From: Algiphilus sp.
GTDB lineage: Bacteria > Pseudomonadota > Gammaproteobacteria > Nevskiales > Nevskiaceae
Reading direction: 5' to 3'
DNA: 64,000 nucleotides
NCBI GenBank assembly: GCA_022763315.1
Contig: JALEHA010000197.1
Span: forward strand, 1-64,000
Shown: positions 16,590 to 26,120 of the stretch, piece after piece
Layout of the letters: the number at the start of each line of letters is the position of its first letter
Numbering within the stretch: position 1 is the stretch's first letter
Translations under genes and position numbers: made by a program
The notes under the pieces: model-generated
Seen by the model: only the letters and a program-made list of their open reading frames with translations
Told to the model about the DNA's origin: nothing
Databases searched by the model: none

Positions 16590-17612
16590 TTGAAACACCT
16601 GGTAACCGGCCACGCCGGCTTCATCGGCTTCCACACCGCAAAGAAGCTGCTCCAACGCGGCGACAGCGTTGTCGGCTTCGACGTGGTGAGCGACTACTAC
16701 GACCCCAGCCTCAAGGAAGCCCGCCTGCAGGAACTAGAGCGCGTCGCCGCAGAAAATGGCAGCAGCTACCAAAGCATCCGCGCCGACCTGGCCGACCAGC
16801 AAGCAGTTGACGACTGCTTTCGCAAGCACGACTTCGACCGGGTCATTCACTTGGCCGCCCAGGCCGGCGTTCGGCACTCGCTAACAGCCCCGCGTGATTA
16901 CACCCGCGCCAATGTCGACGGCACGCTTAATGTCCTGGAAGCCTGTCGGTACCAGCAAACGCCGCATCTGACCTACGCCAGCACCAGCAGCATCTATGGC
17001 GCCAACACCTCGATGCCGTTTTCGGAAGCCGACGGCGTCAATCACCCGCTGGCCATCTATGCCGCCACCAAGCGCGCCACCGAGATGATGGCCCACAGCT
17101 ATAGCCATCTATATCGGCTGCCAACGACTGGCCTGCGCTTCTTTACGGTGTATGGGCCATGGGGCAGGCCAGACATGGCGCTGTTCCTCTTTACGAAGAA
17201 GATCCTGGCTGGCGAACCCATCCAGATCTTCAACAACGGCAACCACACCAGGGACTTCACTTTCGTCGACGACATCGTCGAAGGCGTGATTCGCGTCTCC
17301 GACGATATCGCCACACCAAATCCCAAGTGGGATTCGGCAGACCCGGACCCCGCGACCAGCAATGCCCCATATCGACTCTTCAATATCGGCAACAACAGCC
17401 CCGTGCAGCTCATGGACTACGTCGAAGCCATTGAGGAAGCCCTGGGCAAGGAAGCCGTCAAGGAATACCTCCCGCTTCAACCGGGTGACGTTCCTTCGAC
17501 CTATGCGGACGTCAGCCGCTTGGAGCAAGCCGTCGGCTATCGCCCATCTACACCCGTCAAGGAAGGCGTTTCCGCCTTCATCGGCTGGTACCGCGACTAC
17601 TACCACGTATGA
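16590..17612 (+). CDS. UDP-glucuronate 4-epimerase-like NAD-dependent epimerase (340 aa)
   Basis: An extended SDR enzyme with the NAD motif [14 protein letters not shown] (residues 7-20) and the active-site stretch TSSIYGAN with YAATK (about 150-155). It also has [17 protein letters not shown], the signature of the UDP-glucuronate epimerase branch. It interconverts UDP-glucuronic and UDP-galacturonic acid (or the N-acetyl forms). The start is TTG at 16590, preceded by AGGA; no ATG is available without losing the NAD motif. It overlaps the next gene by 4 bp, forming the head of the operon that runs through pseI. Confidence 0.88.
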   Translation: MKHLVTGHAGFIGFHTAKKLLQRGDSVVGFDVVSDYYDPSLKEARLQELERVAAENGSSYQSIRADLADQQAVDDCFRKHDFDRVIHLAAQAGVRHSLTAPRDYTRANVDGTLNVLEACRYQQTPHLTYASTSSIYGANTSMPFSEADGVNHPLAIYAATKRATEMMAHSYSHLYRLPTTGLRFFTVYGPWGRPDMALFLFTKKILAGEPIQIFNNGNHTRDFTFVDDIVEGVIRVSDDIATPNPKWDSADPDPATSNAPYRLFNIGNNSPVQLMDYVEAIEEALGKEAVKEYLPLQPGDVPSTYADVSRLEQAVGYRPSTPVKEGVSAFIGWYRDYYHV

Positions 17613-18952
17613 ACCCCACCGTTACCGGCATCGAAGACGCACGTATCGCGGTCATTGGCCTCGGCTATGTCGGTTTGCCGCTCGCCGCAGCCTTTGGCGA
17701 GAAAACCCCAACGATTGGCTTTGATATCGACGCCAACCGAATCGCGGAACTGGAGAGCGGGCATGACCGCACCCGGGAGCTAGAGCCACACGAACTCCAG
17801 CGCAGCCACTATCTGCAGTTCAGCAGCGAGCCTGGCGACATCGCGCACTGCAATGTCTACATCGTCACCGTTCCCACACCCATCGATCGACACAAGCGAC
17901 CGGATCTGGGTCCGCTGTGCAAAGCCAGCGAAACCGTCGGCAAGCTACTAGAGCCCGGCGACCTGGTAATTTATGAGTCAACCGTTTACCCCGGAGCGAC
18001 GGAAGAAGACTGCGTTCCCGTATTGGAGCAGCACTCCGGCCTGAAATATATAACCTCCACCTTGCCCACAAACGGAGGAGGTTGGGGCGAAGGTGATACA
18101 AACAACGGTTTCTACTGCGGTTACAGCCCGGAGCGTATCAACCCCGGCGACAAGCAGCACCGCCTTGCCGACATCGTGAAAGTCACCTCGGGGTCGACGC
18201 CCGAGGTTGCAGATGTTGTTAATAGGTTGTATTCGGCAATCATTACAGCGGGTACGCATAAGGCGCCCAGTATCAAGGTGGCCGAGGCCGCAAAGGTCAT
18301 TGAGAACACACAACGTGACTTGAATATTGCGCTCGTCAACGAACTTGCACTGATCTTCCAGCGTCTTGGCATCAATACGCAAGATGTGCTGGCTGCCTCG
18401 GGCACCAAATGGAACTTCCTGCCCTTTAAACCAGGCCTTGTCGGCGGTCACTGCATTGGCGTTGACCCCTATTACCTGACTCACAAGGCACAGGAAGTCG
18501 GCTTCCATCCGGAAATGATTCTTGCCGGCCGTCGGTTGAACGACAGCATGGGCGCGGAAGTCGCCAACCGCGTTCTTCAGCTGATGCTGGCCAAAGGCCA
18601 GAGCATCAATGGGAGCCGAGTCTTGGTGTTGGGCCTCACCTTCAAGGAAAACTGCCGCGATGTGCGCAACACGCGCGTGATCGACATCATCTCTGCCCTA
18701 CGCGGCTTCCGGCTGGAAGTCGACGTCTACGACCCTTGGATCGATCGGGACCAAGCGCGCGGCGAGTTTGGGTTGGAGTGCATGGAGCAATTGCCCGAAA
18801 CGGCTGAATATGCGGCGCTGGTATTGGCCGTGAGTCATCGGGAGTTCGCCGAGAGGGGCAGCGCGGCGCTCCGCAACCTCTTGTGCGCGGATGGTGTGCT
18901 TTTCGATGTTAAAGGCGCTCTACCCGCTGGGGCTGCGGACTCGGTGCTCTAA
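17609..18952 (+). CDS. UDP-N-acetylhexosamine 6-dehydrogenase, WbpO/TviB type (447 aa)
   Basis: A nucleotide-sugar dehydrogenase that oxidises C6 to a uronate. The NAD domain has [14 protein letters not shown] (residues 13-26), and VPTPID is at about 88-93. The catalytic Cys lies in [15 protein letters not shown] (about 276-290), followed by the UDP-binding domain with [15 protein letters not shown] (about 342-356). Compared with the family, about 17 residues (about 148-164, [17 protein letters not shown]) are inserted just before [13 protein letters not shown]. The matching DNA (18052-18092) looks like a REP element, yet the frame is kept. With the epimerase upstream it would supply an N-acetyl-hexosaminuronic acid. 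It overlaps that gene by 4 bp and abuts the ABC gene. Confidence 0.88.
   Translation: MNPTVTGIEDARIAVIGLGYVGLPLAAAFGEKTPTIGFDIDANRIAELESGHDRTRELEPHELQRSHYLQFSSEPGDIAHCNVYIVTVPTPIDRHKRPDLGPLCKASETVGKLLEPGDLVIYESTVYPGATEEDCVPVLEQHSGLKYITSTLPTNGGGWGEGDTNNGFYCGYSPERINPGDKQHRLADIVKVTSGSTPEVADVVNRLYSAIITAGTHKAPSIKVAEAAKVIENTQRDLNIALVNELALIFQRLGINTQDVLAASGTKWNFLPFKPGLVGGHCIGVDPYYLTHKAQEVGFHPEMILAGRRLNDSMGAEVANRVLQLMLAKGQSINGSRVLVLGLTFKENCRDVRNTRVIDIISALRGFRLEVDVYDPWIDRDQARGEFGLECMEQLPETAEYAALVLAVSHREFAERGSAALRNLLCADGVLFDVKGALPAGAADSVL
18052..18092. repeat. REP-like palindrome inserted in frame in the dehydrogenase gene
   Basis: AACCTCC (18052-18058) and GGAGGTT (18077-18083) form the stem, followed by a G-rich tail GGGGCGAAGG. 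This parallels the REP-like element at 16495-16533 (GGAGAAGGGTTAGGGGTGAGG). It encodes most of the extra 17 residues of the dehydrogenase. Confidence 0.5.
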
Positions 18953-20743
18953 GTGATTAAGGATATCGTCCAGCTTTGGCGCCACCTCAGCCTCCGGCGT
19001 AAGAGGCAGTTGGTAGGGCTGCTCGGCCTAATGCTCGTCGGTGCGGTGGCCGAGTTGCTGACACTGGGTGCCGTCGTGCCTTTTCTGGCTTTGATGGCAG
19101 ATCCCCAACGCGCGCTGGAATTTCCCTTGATTGGTGACCTTGCGAAGTGGTTTGGATGGACGAGCGAAGACTTGCTGATTCCGGCCGCGCTACTGTTCGT
19201 CGCCATTGCCATTGTCAGTGCCGCCATTCGCCTTTTGCTCGAGTGGGCGAACAATAAGTTCGTCTTTGGCGTGGGGCATGACCTGGGCGTGCAGGTTTAC
19301 GAGAACGTCCTATACCAGCCCTACTCCTGGCATATGCAACGCAATTCCAGTGAGAGCCTGGCGGTGATCAACAAGGTCCAAATGCTGGTCACTGGTTCAA
19401 TCATGCCGCTGATGAAATCCCTTGTGGCGGCGACGACCACCGTCTTCATCCTTGCGGGATTACTTGCAATTGATGCCATGGCGGCGTTAGTGGCGGGAGG
19501 GGGCTTTGCAAGCCTCTATGGGGTTGTGTCGGTCGCTACGCGTCGCCGGATTCGCGCCAATGGTGGAGTGATTGCCAGCGCGCAGGGGAGTCGAATCCGA
19601 GCCATGCAGGAGGGCCTAGGGGCAATCCGAGACGTCATCATCGACAACGTGCAGTCGGTTTATCGTCGGCGGTTTCAGGGAGAGGATGCGCGACTCCGAG
19701 TGGCCCAGGCGACCAATGCCTTCCTGGGCCAAGCTCCACGCTACGTGCTGGAATCGTCCGCCGTTGTGTTAGTTGTCTTGCTTGCGGTCGTAATGGCTGG
19801 CAAGCCTGGTGGCATCGGCGCTGCACTGCCAGTGCTTGGAGCTCTTGCCCTTGGTGGACAAAAGCTTATGCCCTTGCTGCAGATCCTGTACGCCAGCTGG
19901 ACCAGGTTCCTCGGAAACCATGCGGTACTGAAAGACGTGAATCAGCTGCTGCAGCTTCCGGGCAGAGGTGCGCTCCCCCACACGAAACCATTGCGCTTCC
20001 AGCGCGCCATACGTTTTGAAGACGTCAACTTCCGTTACAGCGAGCAGAGCCCCGAAGTCCTGCAGGTAATCACTTTCGAGATTGAGAAAGGTTCACGCGT
20101 GGGCTTTATCGGAGCGACCGGTAGTGGGAAGTCCACCACCCTGGATCTTTTGATGGGGCTGCTGGAGCCGACCAGCGGACAAATCTGGGTGGACGACTCG
20201 GTGCTTGATGAATCGACGCGCAGCGCTTGGCAAGCGCACATCGCGCATGTTCCTCAGGCCATTTATCTCAGTGATGTCAGCCTGCGGGAAAACATCGCCT
20301 TTGGCATCGAGCCGTCGAAGATTGATGCCGAGCGTGTCCGCAGCGCTGCCCGCCGCGCCCAACTCCATGACTTCATTGAAAGCCTGAGCCAAGGCTACGA
20401 CACCCTGGTTGGAGAAAATGGCGTGCGCCTTTCCGGTGGCCAGCGCCAGCGAATCGGCATCGCCCGGGCGCTGTACAAGAATGCCGACGTCCTCGTGCTC
20501 GATGAGGCCACCAGCGCCCTGGACGACGCCACCGAGACCGCGGTCGTCGAATGCATCGATCAACTCAGCCGTGACCTCACCGTCCTGGTCATCGCTCACC
20601 GCACCACTACATTACGAAATTGCGACCAGGTCATCGAACTGCAAGCCGGGCAGGTAAAACAGGTCGGCAGCTATGCAGAGGTTGTCGACCGCGAAAGTGC
20701 GTCATTGCTTCCCTCCAATCACAGAATTCAAAATGCTGGATAA
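18953..20743 (+). CDS. ABC transporter, fused permease and ATPase, lipid-linked glycan flippase-like (596 aa)
   Basis: The N-terminal half has about six hydrophobic segments (residues 20-320). The C-terminal ATPase has Walker A IGATGSGKSTTL (about 385-396), signature RLSGGQRQRIGIARAL (about 491-506), Walker B VLVLDEATSALD and the H-loop VIAHRT. The family includes MsbA and PglK, half-transporters that flip lipid-linked oligosaccharides. The GTG start follows the dehydrogenase stop directly, and the end overlaps pseB by 11 bp. No Wzx-type flippase was found in the window, so this protein is the best candidate for moving the lipid-linked repeat unit across the inner membrane. The substrate is inferred from context. 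Confidence 0.88.
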   Translation: MIKDIVQLWRHLSLRRKRQLVGLLGLMLVGAVAELLTLGAVVPFLALMADPQRALEFPLIGDLAKWFGWTSEDLLIPAALLFVAIAIVSAAIRLLLEWANNKFVFGVGHDLGVQVYENVLYQPYSWHMQRNSSESLAVINKVQMLVTGSIMPLMKSLVAATTTVFILAGLLAIDAMAALVAGGGFASLYGVVSVATRRRIRANGGVIASAQGSRIRAMQEGLGAIRDVIIDNVQSVYRRRFQGEDARLRVAQATNAFLGQAPRYVLESSAVVLVVLLAVVMAGKPGGIGAALPVLGALALGGQKLMPLLQILYASWTRFLGNHAVLKDVNQLLQLPGRGALPHTKPLRFQRAIRFEDVNFRYSEQSPEVLQVITFEIEKGSRVGFIGATGSGKSTTLDLLMGLLEPTSGQIWVDDSVLDESTRSAWQAHIAHVPQAIYLSDVSLRENIAFGIEPSKIDAERVRSAARRAQLHDFIESLSQGYDTLVGENGVRLSGGQRQRIGIARALYKNADVLVLDEATSALDDATETAVVECIDQLSRDLTVLVIAHRTTTLRNCDQVIELQAGQVKQVGSYAEVVDRESASLLPSNHRIQNAG

Positions 20744-21743
20744 CAGTTCGATACTGATCACCGGCGGCACTGGTTCCTTCGGCAAGGCTTTTGTCGATAC
20801 GGTTCTTGCCCGATATCCGAGTGTAAAGCGCCTAGTCATCTACTCCAGGGACGAGCTCAAGCAGTTCGAGATGGAACAGCAATTTTCCACCCGGGACTAT
20901 CCGGCGATTCGCTATTTCATCGGCGACGTGCGTGACCCGGCCCGGCTCCGTAGAGCGATGGAAGGCATTGATACCGTTGTCCATGCAGCGGCTCTAAAAC
21001 AGGTGCCGGCCGCGGAATACAACCCCTTCGAGTGCATCATGACGAATGTTCTTGGTGCCCAGAATGTCATCGAGGCCTGCCTGGACAACGGCGTGCGGCG
21101 TGTGGTGGCGCTGTCCACGGACAAAGCCGCCGCGCCAATCAATCTCTACGGTGCCACCAAGCTCTGCTCGGACAAGCTCTTCACCGCCGCCAACAACATC
21201 AAAGGCGGGCGCGATATCCGCTTCTCTGTGGTTCGTTACGGCAACGTGATGGGCAGCCGGGGGTCGGTGATTCCTTTTTTTCTCAAGCAACGTGCTACCG
21301 GCGTGCTGCCGATCACCGACCCCAACATGACCCGCTTCAACATCAGCCTGCAGCAAGGCGTGGACATGGTGCTCTGGAGCCTGGAGCACGCCCTGGGCGG
21401 GGAAGTCCTGGTGCCGAAAATCCCCTCCTACCGGATCACGGATGTCGCCCAGGCAATTGGCCCGGACTGTGAGCACCGCGTCGTGGGGGTGCGTCCGGGC
21501 GAGAAAATCCACGAGGAAATGATCACCGCGAGCGACAGCTTCAACTGCCTGGATCTGGGTTCCTATTACGCCATCCTGCCCGCATCCAGCAATGGCCTGA
21601 GGGACAAGTACTTGCAGCGCGCAGGCGTGAGAACTGTGCCCGAAGGCTTCGCCTACAACTCCGGCACGAACCCCGATTTTCTGAGCATCGCAGCCCTGCG
21701 TGAACTGGTCGACGAGCATGTCGCCGAGCTTGCCGACGCGTGA
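20733..21743 (+). CDS. pseB: UDP-N-acetylglucosamine 4,6-dehydratase (inverting), PseB (336 aa)
   Basis: First enzyme of CMP-pseudaminic acid synthesis: it dehydrates UDP-GlcNAc and inverts C5. The start SSILITGGTGSFGKAFV (residues 5-21) is the characteristic NAD motif of PseB. STDKAAAPINLYGATKL (about 124-140) carries the Tyr and Lys of the active site, and RYGNVMGSRGSVIPFF is another family hallmark. The start at 20733 is preferred over a codon 60 bp upstream because the family begins at this Met. Overlaps with the ABC gene before it and pseC after it show one operon. Unlike the WbpM-type enzyme at 12212 it is soluble and has the normal Tyr. Confidence 0.95.
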   Translation: MLDNSSILITGGTGSFGKAFVDTVLARYPSVKRLVIYSRDELKQFEMEQQFSTRDYPAIRYFIGDVRDPARLRRAMEGIDTVVHAAALKQVPAAEYNPFECIMTNVLGAQNVIEACLDNGVRRVVALSTDKAAAPINLYGATKLCSDKLFTAANNIKGGRDIRFSVVRYGNVMGSRGSVIPFFLKQRATGVLPITDPNMTRFNISLQQGVDMVLWSLEHALGGEVLVPKIPSYRITDVAQAIGPDCEHRVVGVRPGEKIHEEMITASDSFNCLDLGSYYAILPASSNGLRDKYLQRAGVRTVPEGFAYNSGTNPDFLSIAALRELVDEHVAELADA

Positions 21744-22888
21744 TTCCCTACGGCAAACAGGACATCTCCGAACGGGATATCGAGGCCGTGGTCGACGTCC
21801 TGCGCTCGGACTTCTTGACGCAAGGGCCCGTTGTACCGCGCTTCGAGGCTGCCGTGGCCGCGTACTGCGGCGCCAATCATGGCGTGGCGGTCAACAGCGC
21901 CACCTCAGCACTTCACCTGGCCTGTCGGGCAATCGGTCTTGGTCCGGGCGACTGGTTGTGGACCAGCCCGATTACCTTCGTGGCATCAGCTAACTGCGCC
22001 CTGTACTGCGGCGCCCAGGTCGACTTTGTCGACATCGACCCGAACACCTTCAACATGTGCCCCCAGCAGCTGGAAAAAAAACTGGCCATGGCAGATAGCC
22101 AGGGCCGGCTCCCCAAGGTGGTCGTGCCCGTGCACCTGGCCGGGCAGAGCTGCAACATGAAGCCGATCAAGGCATTGGCCGATCGCTACGGCTTCCACAT
22201 CGTTGAAGATGCCTCGCACGCCATCGGTGGGCGATACCGCGACGAGCCGGTGGGCAACTGCCGATACAGCGACATTACCGTCTTCAGTTTCCATCCGGTC
22301 AAGATCATCACGACCGGTGAGGGCGGCCTGGCAGTTACCAACAGCGAAGCGCTTGCCGAGCGCATGGCCTTGCTGCGCAGCCACGGCATCACCCGCGAAC
22401 CGGACCGGATGACCCATACACCCGATGGACCGTGGTACTACCAGCAGATCGATCTCGGCTACAACTACCGCATGACCGAAATGCAGGCGGCGCTGGGCCT
22501 GAGCCAATTGGAGAGGCTTGACGCCTTCGTGGCCCGACGCAGCGAATTGGCAGAAGGCTACGATACGGCACTAGCGGATCTGCCCCTGCACCTGCCGGGC
22601 CGATGCGAGAACGCCGAGTCAAGCTGGCACCTGTACGTCATCCAGGTGGGTGACTCCAACCGCCACCGCGAAGTATTCGAGGCGTTAAGAGAGCGCGGCA
22701 TTGGCGTGAACCTGCACTACATCCCGGTTCACCTGCAGCCCTACTATCGCTCACTCGGCTTCAGTCCCGGGGATTTTCCCGTCGCCGAGGATTACTATTC
22801 CCGTGCCATCTCGATACCGCTTTTTGCGGGGCTAACGAACGAAGAGCAAAGGAAAGTCGTTGTGGCGAGCCGCGATGCGCTGCATTGA
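21740..22888 (+). CDS. pseC: UDP-4-amino-4,6-dideoxy-AltNAc transaminase, PseC (382 aa)
   Basis: A PLP-dependent aminotransferase of the DegT/DnrJ family that aminates the PseB product at C4. The opening IPYGKQDISERDIEAVVDVL is typical of PseC. The PLP-binding Lys lies in FSFHPVKIITTGEGG (about 176-190), and NYRMTEMQAALG is the conserved downstream block. The GTG start overlaps the pseB stop by 4 bp. Second step in the pathway. Confidence 0.95.
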   Translation: MIPYGKQDISERDIEAVVDVLRSDFLTQGPVVPRFEAAVAAYCGANHGVAVNSATSALHLACRAIGLGPGDWLWTSPITFVASANCALYCGAQVDFVDIDPNTFNMCPQQLEKKLAMADSQGRLPKVVVPVHLAGQSCNMKPIKALADRYGFHIVEDASHAIGGRYRDEPVGNCRYSDITVFSFHPVKIITTGEGGLAVTNSEALAERMALLRSHGITREPDRMTHTPDGPWYYQQIDLGYNYRMTEMQAALGLSQLERLDAFVARRSELAEGYDTALADLPLHLPGRCENAESSWHLYVIQVGDSNRHREVFEALRERGIGVNLHYIPVHLQPYYRSLGFSPGDFPVAEDYYSRAISIPLFAGLTNEEQRKVVVASRDALH

Positions 22889-23762
22889 GCTGCCACTGAG
22901 TCGCCTTGTGCTCGGGACAGCGCAGATGGGGTCGACCTATGGTGTTGCGAACCGAACGGGCAGGCCAGATATCGGTGAGGTGGAGGCCATTTTGGCCATG
23001 GCCAGCGATGCCGGCCTGAAGATGCTCGACACCGCTGCTGCGTATGGCCAGAGCGAGGAGGTTCTTGGCCGAGCCGGGGTCTCACGCTGGCAAATTGTGA
23101 CGAAGGTTCCTCCGCTGGTTGATGTGCCGAGGGCCCGGGTCGGTGTCGTAATACGCGAGTCGGTCGTCCGTTCGCTTGACCGGCTGCGCTGCGAAAAGCT
23201 CTATGGCGTGATGGTGCACGCCGCAGGCGATCTCACGGGAACGAATGCCGAATGTGTCGCAGATGCGCTTTCGGCGCTGCGCGCTGATGGCCTGTGTGAA
23301 AAGGCGGGCCTTTCGATCTATCGACCGCAAGATCTCGTTGACCCGCCATCGAGCTTTTTCCCAGGCATCGTGCAGGCCCCGCTAAATCCGCTAGATCAGA
23401 GGATTGTCACTACAGGGACGGCTCAACGATTGACGGAGAATGGATGTGAGGTGCATGCCCGTTCGCTCTTTCTTCAAGGGATCCTGCTAATGCCTCCCGC
23501 TTCCCGGCCGGCCCGCTTCGCTCGCTGGGCTGCTGCATTGTCGGCTTGCGACGCCGCTCTTGGCGATGATCCGTTGGCTTCGTGTTTAGGCTTCGCTGCT
23601 GCGCAACCCGGCATCGCACGCCTCGTTGTCGGGGTGGAAAACGAGACCCAACTGAGTGAGATCTTGGTTGCGGCCTCGCAGGCTCGCGAGCCGCACGGTA
23701 CCGCTGCGCTTGCCAATAATGACCCCAACCTGATCGAGCCGCCATTGTGGGGTGAGTCGTGA
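22875..23762 (+). CDS. Aldo/keto reductase (295 aa)
   Basis: A TIM-barrel NAD(P)H-dependent oxidoreductase: LVLGTAQMGSTYGVANRTG (about residues 8-26), LDTAAAYGQSEEVLG with the catalytic Asp and Tyr (about 52-66), Lys in IVTKVP and His in VMVHAAGD. The start ATG at 22875 overlaps the end of pseC by 14 bp. It is not one of the six known Pse steps. Together with the Gfo/Idh/MocA and SDR genes that follow, it forms a trio of redox enzymes inside the pse operon. They may modify a pseudaminic acid precursor or build a second sugar; the substrate is unknown. Confidence 0.85.
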   Translation: MRCIELPLSRLVLGTAQMGSTYGVANRTGRPDIGEVEAILAMASDAGLKMLDTAAAYGQSEEVLGRAGVSRWQIVTKVPPLVDVPRARVGVVIRESVVRSLDRLRCEKLYGVMVHAAGDLTGTNAECVADALSALRADGLCEKAGLSIYRPQDLVDPPSSFFPGIVQAPLNPLDQRIVTTGTAQRLTENGCEVHARSLFLQGILLMPPASRPARFARWAAALSACDAALGDDPLASCLGFAAAQPGIARLVVGVENETQLSEILVAASQAREPHGTAALANNDPNLIEPPLWGES

Positions 23763-24658
23763 TGTTTAGGCTTGGGGTCATTGGGCTGTCGGAAGGGAAC
23801 GGTCACCCCTATTCCTGGTCAGCTATTTGCAACGGCTACGATCCGGCAGCTATGCGGGGCTGTGGCTTCCCAGTGATTCCTGAATATCTGGCCGAACAGG
23901 ATTGGCCTGCGGCAAGACTTCCGGACGTGGAGGTGACTCATGTCTGGACCCAGGATCGTGCCCTCTCAGATCACATTGCACGCGCGGCAAGGATTCGCCG
24001 TGTTGTGGATCATCCGGAACATATGTTGGGCGAGATCGATGCGTTGCTCCTGGCGCGCGACGACGTGGAGAATCACTGTTCTATCGCCGCTCCTTTCTTG
24101 CGAGCTGGGCTGCCAGTCTATATCGATAAGCCCGTGGCGCTGGACTTGGCGGCGTTCGATGAATTGCTCGCGCTGCAGACGTATCCAGGGCAAATCTTCA
24201 GCTGCTCCGCCCTGCGTTTCGCCCCCGAAATGCGACTTTCTGCGGACGAGGCGGCGCGGATTGGCAGGCCGCGCCTGATCAGCGGCACGACCCCGAAGTT
24301 CTGGGATACCTACGCGATACATCTGATCGACCCGCTTCTCGTACTGCTTGGTCATGAGCGCCGACCTCAACGATTGTTCTCGGCGCCGTTTGGGCACGAT
24401 GGTCGTATCTTGGGCCTGAAATTTGATGACACGGGGCCGGAGGTTATTCTTTGCGCACTGGGCAGCAACTGCTCTGGCCCCTTAGAACTGCGCGTGCATG
24501 GCGAAAGAGGCTGGAGTGCGCTGACATTCAATGACAGTTTCACCGCGTTTCGGGCGGCGCTGGCGGAATTCTTGGCAAACGTGCGTTCGAAATTCCGCAA
24601 GGAGGGCCAGGACTTCAATCGGCGGGCTGTGGAGATCCTGGCAATGGGTCGGACATGA
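23762..24658 (+). CDS. Gfo/Idh/MocA-type oxidoreductase (298 aa)
   Basis: The N-terminal Rossmann fold starts FRLGVIGLSEGNGHPYSW; residues 95-125 contain the family's EKP-like element as VYIDKPVALDLAAF, with the conserved Lys-Pro. The family oxidises or reduces sugars or cyclitols with NAD(P). The protein is somewhat shorter than the usual 330-360 aa. ATG at 23762 overlaps the preceding stop (TGATG), and its own end overlaps the SDR start by 4 bp. Substrate not known; it is the second of three redox enzymes inside the pse operon. Confidence 0.8.
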   Translation: MFRLGVIGLSEGNGHPYSWSAICNGYDPAAMRGCGFPVIPEYLAEQDWPAARLPDVEVTHVWTQDRALSDHIARAARIRRVVDHPEHMLGEIDALLLARDDVENHCSIAAPFLRAGLPVYIDKPVALDLAAFDELLALQTYPGQIFSCSALRFAPEMRLSADEAARIGRPRLISGTTPKFWDTYAIHLIDPLLVLLGHERRPQRLFSAPFGHDGRILGLKFDDTGPEVILCALGSNCSGPLELRVHGERGWSALTFNDSFTAFRAALAEFLANVRSKFRKEGQDFNRRAVEILAMGRT

Positions 24659-25416
24659 GCGCTAAGGGTTGCGTGCTGATCACTGGTGCAACCGGCAAGT
24701 TGGGACGTGCGATGGCCTATCATCTTGCGCGAGAGAACTGGTCGCTAGTGGTGACTTCGCGTGAAACTGCCCGCGCACAGGCGCTGGTTGATGAACTCAA
24801 GAGTTTCGGCGCCAGTGCCAAAGGCGTCGCTTTTGATCTCTCGGATCAGGGTGCTGGTTCCGTCCTGGTTGATGATCTCGCCGCGCGGGGGCTTGCGATC
24901 ACGCACCTTGTGAACAATGCTCGTTCGCAGGAGTCACTCGCAATCGGGCCAGACGGCACTACGACTGCCGACGATTTTCGCGCCGAGTTCGATATCGACG
25001 TGGTCCAGCCCTACAAGCTGACCATGGCCTTGGCTGCACATCCCGGTCACGCTTTGCGGGGAGTGGTCAATATCGGATCCCAATATGGGCATGTCGCTCC
25101 GAACGCGGCGCTTTACGGCGGTTGCCTTGCAGCAATGCCGGTGCAATACGGAACTGCCAAAGCCGCCCTGCACCACCTGACGCGTGAGATGGCCGTGCGG
25201 TTGTCGCCCGGAGTCCGAGTCAACTGCGTGGCATTCGGCGGCTTCGCAGGTCGCGCAACCGCGGATTTCAAGGACCGCTATGCTGCCATGGTTCCTAATG
25301 CCCGGATGCTTAGCGATGATGAGGCCGGTGGCCCGGTGGCATTTCTGCTCGACGATGCATCAAGCGCCGTGAATGGCCATGTACTCGTCGCCGACGGAGG
25401 CTGGAGCGTATGGTGA
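24655..25416 (+). CDS. Short-chain dehydrogenase/reductase (253 aa)
   Basis: A classical SDR: VLITGATGKLGRAMAYHLA (residues 7-25) for the cofactor, HLVNNARS (about 83-90), Ser in NIGSQYGH (about 139-146), and the catalytic Tyr-Lys in YGTAKAALHHL (about 164-174). The C-terminal VNGHVLVADGGWSVW is typical. It overlaps the preceding gene by 4 bp and pseF by 7 bp. Third of the unexplained redox trio in the pse operon; likely acts on a sugar or sugar-acid intermediate. Confidence 0.85.
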   Translation: MSAKGCVLITGATGKLGRAMAYHLARENWSLVVTSRETARAQALVDELKSFGASAKGVAFDLSDQGAGSVLVDDLAARGLAITHLVNNARSQESLAIGPDGTTTADDFRAEFDIDVVQPYKLTMALAAHPGHALRGVVNIGSQYGHVAPNAALYGGCLAAMPVQYGTAKAALHHLTREMAVRLSPGVRVNCVAFGGFAGRATADFKDRYAAMVPNARMLSDDEAGGPVAFLLDDASSAVNGHVLVADGGWSVW

Positions 25417-26120
25417 ACCGCATCGCCATCATCCCGGCTCGGGGCGGGTCAAGACGCATCCCGCGAAAGAACGTGATCCCTTTTCGGGGCCGTCCGATGA
25501 TCGGTTGGACGATTGCCGCGGCTCTTGAGACGGAGTTATTTTCGCAAGTCCTGGTTTCTACGGACGATGTCGAGATCGCGGGAATCGCTCGCGCAGAAGG
25601 CGCTGCAGTGCCGTTTTTGCGAAATGCCAAGGCCGACGACTTCAGTGCCATTAGCGACGCTACACTGCATGCGCTGGGTCAGGCCGAGGCACATTGGCAC
25701 ACGCGCTTCGACACCACCGTACAATTGATGGCGAATTGCCCGCTACGCGGTTCACATGAGATAGCGGCCGCTGTCTCGGCCTTCGAGAAGTGCGCTCCGC
25801 GCGACTTCCAGATAAGCGCATTCGAATTTGGGTGGATGAAACCTTGGTGGGCAATGCGCCTTCAGCCCGATGGTCAGCCGGACTGGCTGTTTCCGCAGGC
25901 TCTTGATGCACGGTCGCAAGATCTGGATCCACTGTATTGTCCGACAGGCGCGATCTGGATCGCTCGAACCGAGGCCCTGCGCAGCGCGGGTACTTTTTAC
26001 GGCCCTGGCTACGTCATCGAACCCATCAACTGGGAGGCAGCAATAGATATCGATGATTCGAACGATCTACGGATGGCTGAAGCCCTGGCGATGCTGTCCG
26101 GGACACCCGAGACGAAATGA
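25410..26120 (+). CDS. pseF: Pseudaminic acid cytidylyltransferase, PseF (236 aa)
   Basis: Activates pseudaminic acid with CTP. IAIIPARGGSRRIPRKN (residues 5-21) is the nucleotide-binding motif of acylneuraminate cytidylyltransferases, and DIDDSNDLRMAEAL near the end carries the metal-binding Asp pair. Assignment to PseF rather than NeuA rests on its location between pseC and pseG/H/I in the same operon. It overlaps both neighbours by a few bases. Confidence 0.92.
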   Translation: MVNRIAIIPARGGSRRIPRKNVIPFRGRPMIGWTIAAALETELFSQVLVSTDDVEIAGIARAEGAAVPFLRNAKADDFSAISDATLHALGQAEAHWHTRFDTTVQLMANCPLRGSHEIAAAVSAFEKCAPRDFQISAFEFGWMKPWWAMRLQPDGQPDWLFPQALDARSQDLDPLYCPTGAIWIARTEALRSAGTFYGPGYVIEPINWEAAIDIDDSNDLRMAEALAMLSGTPETK

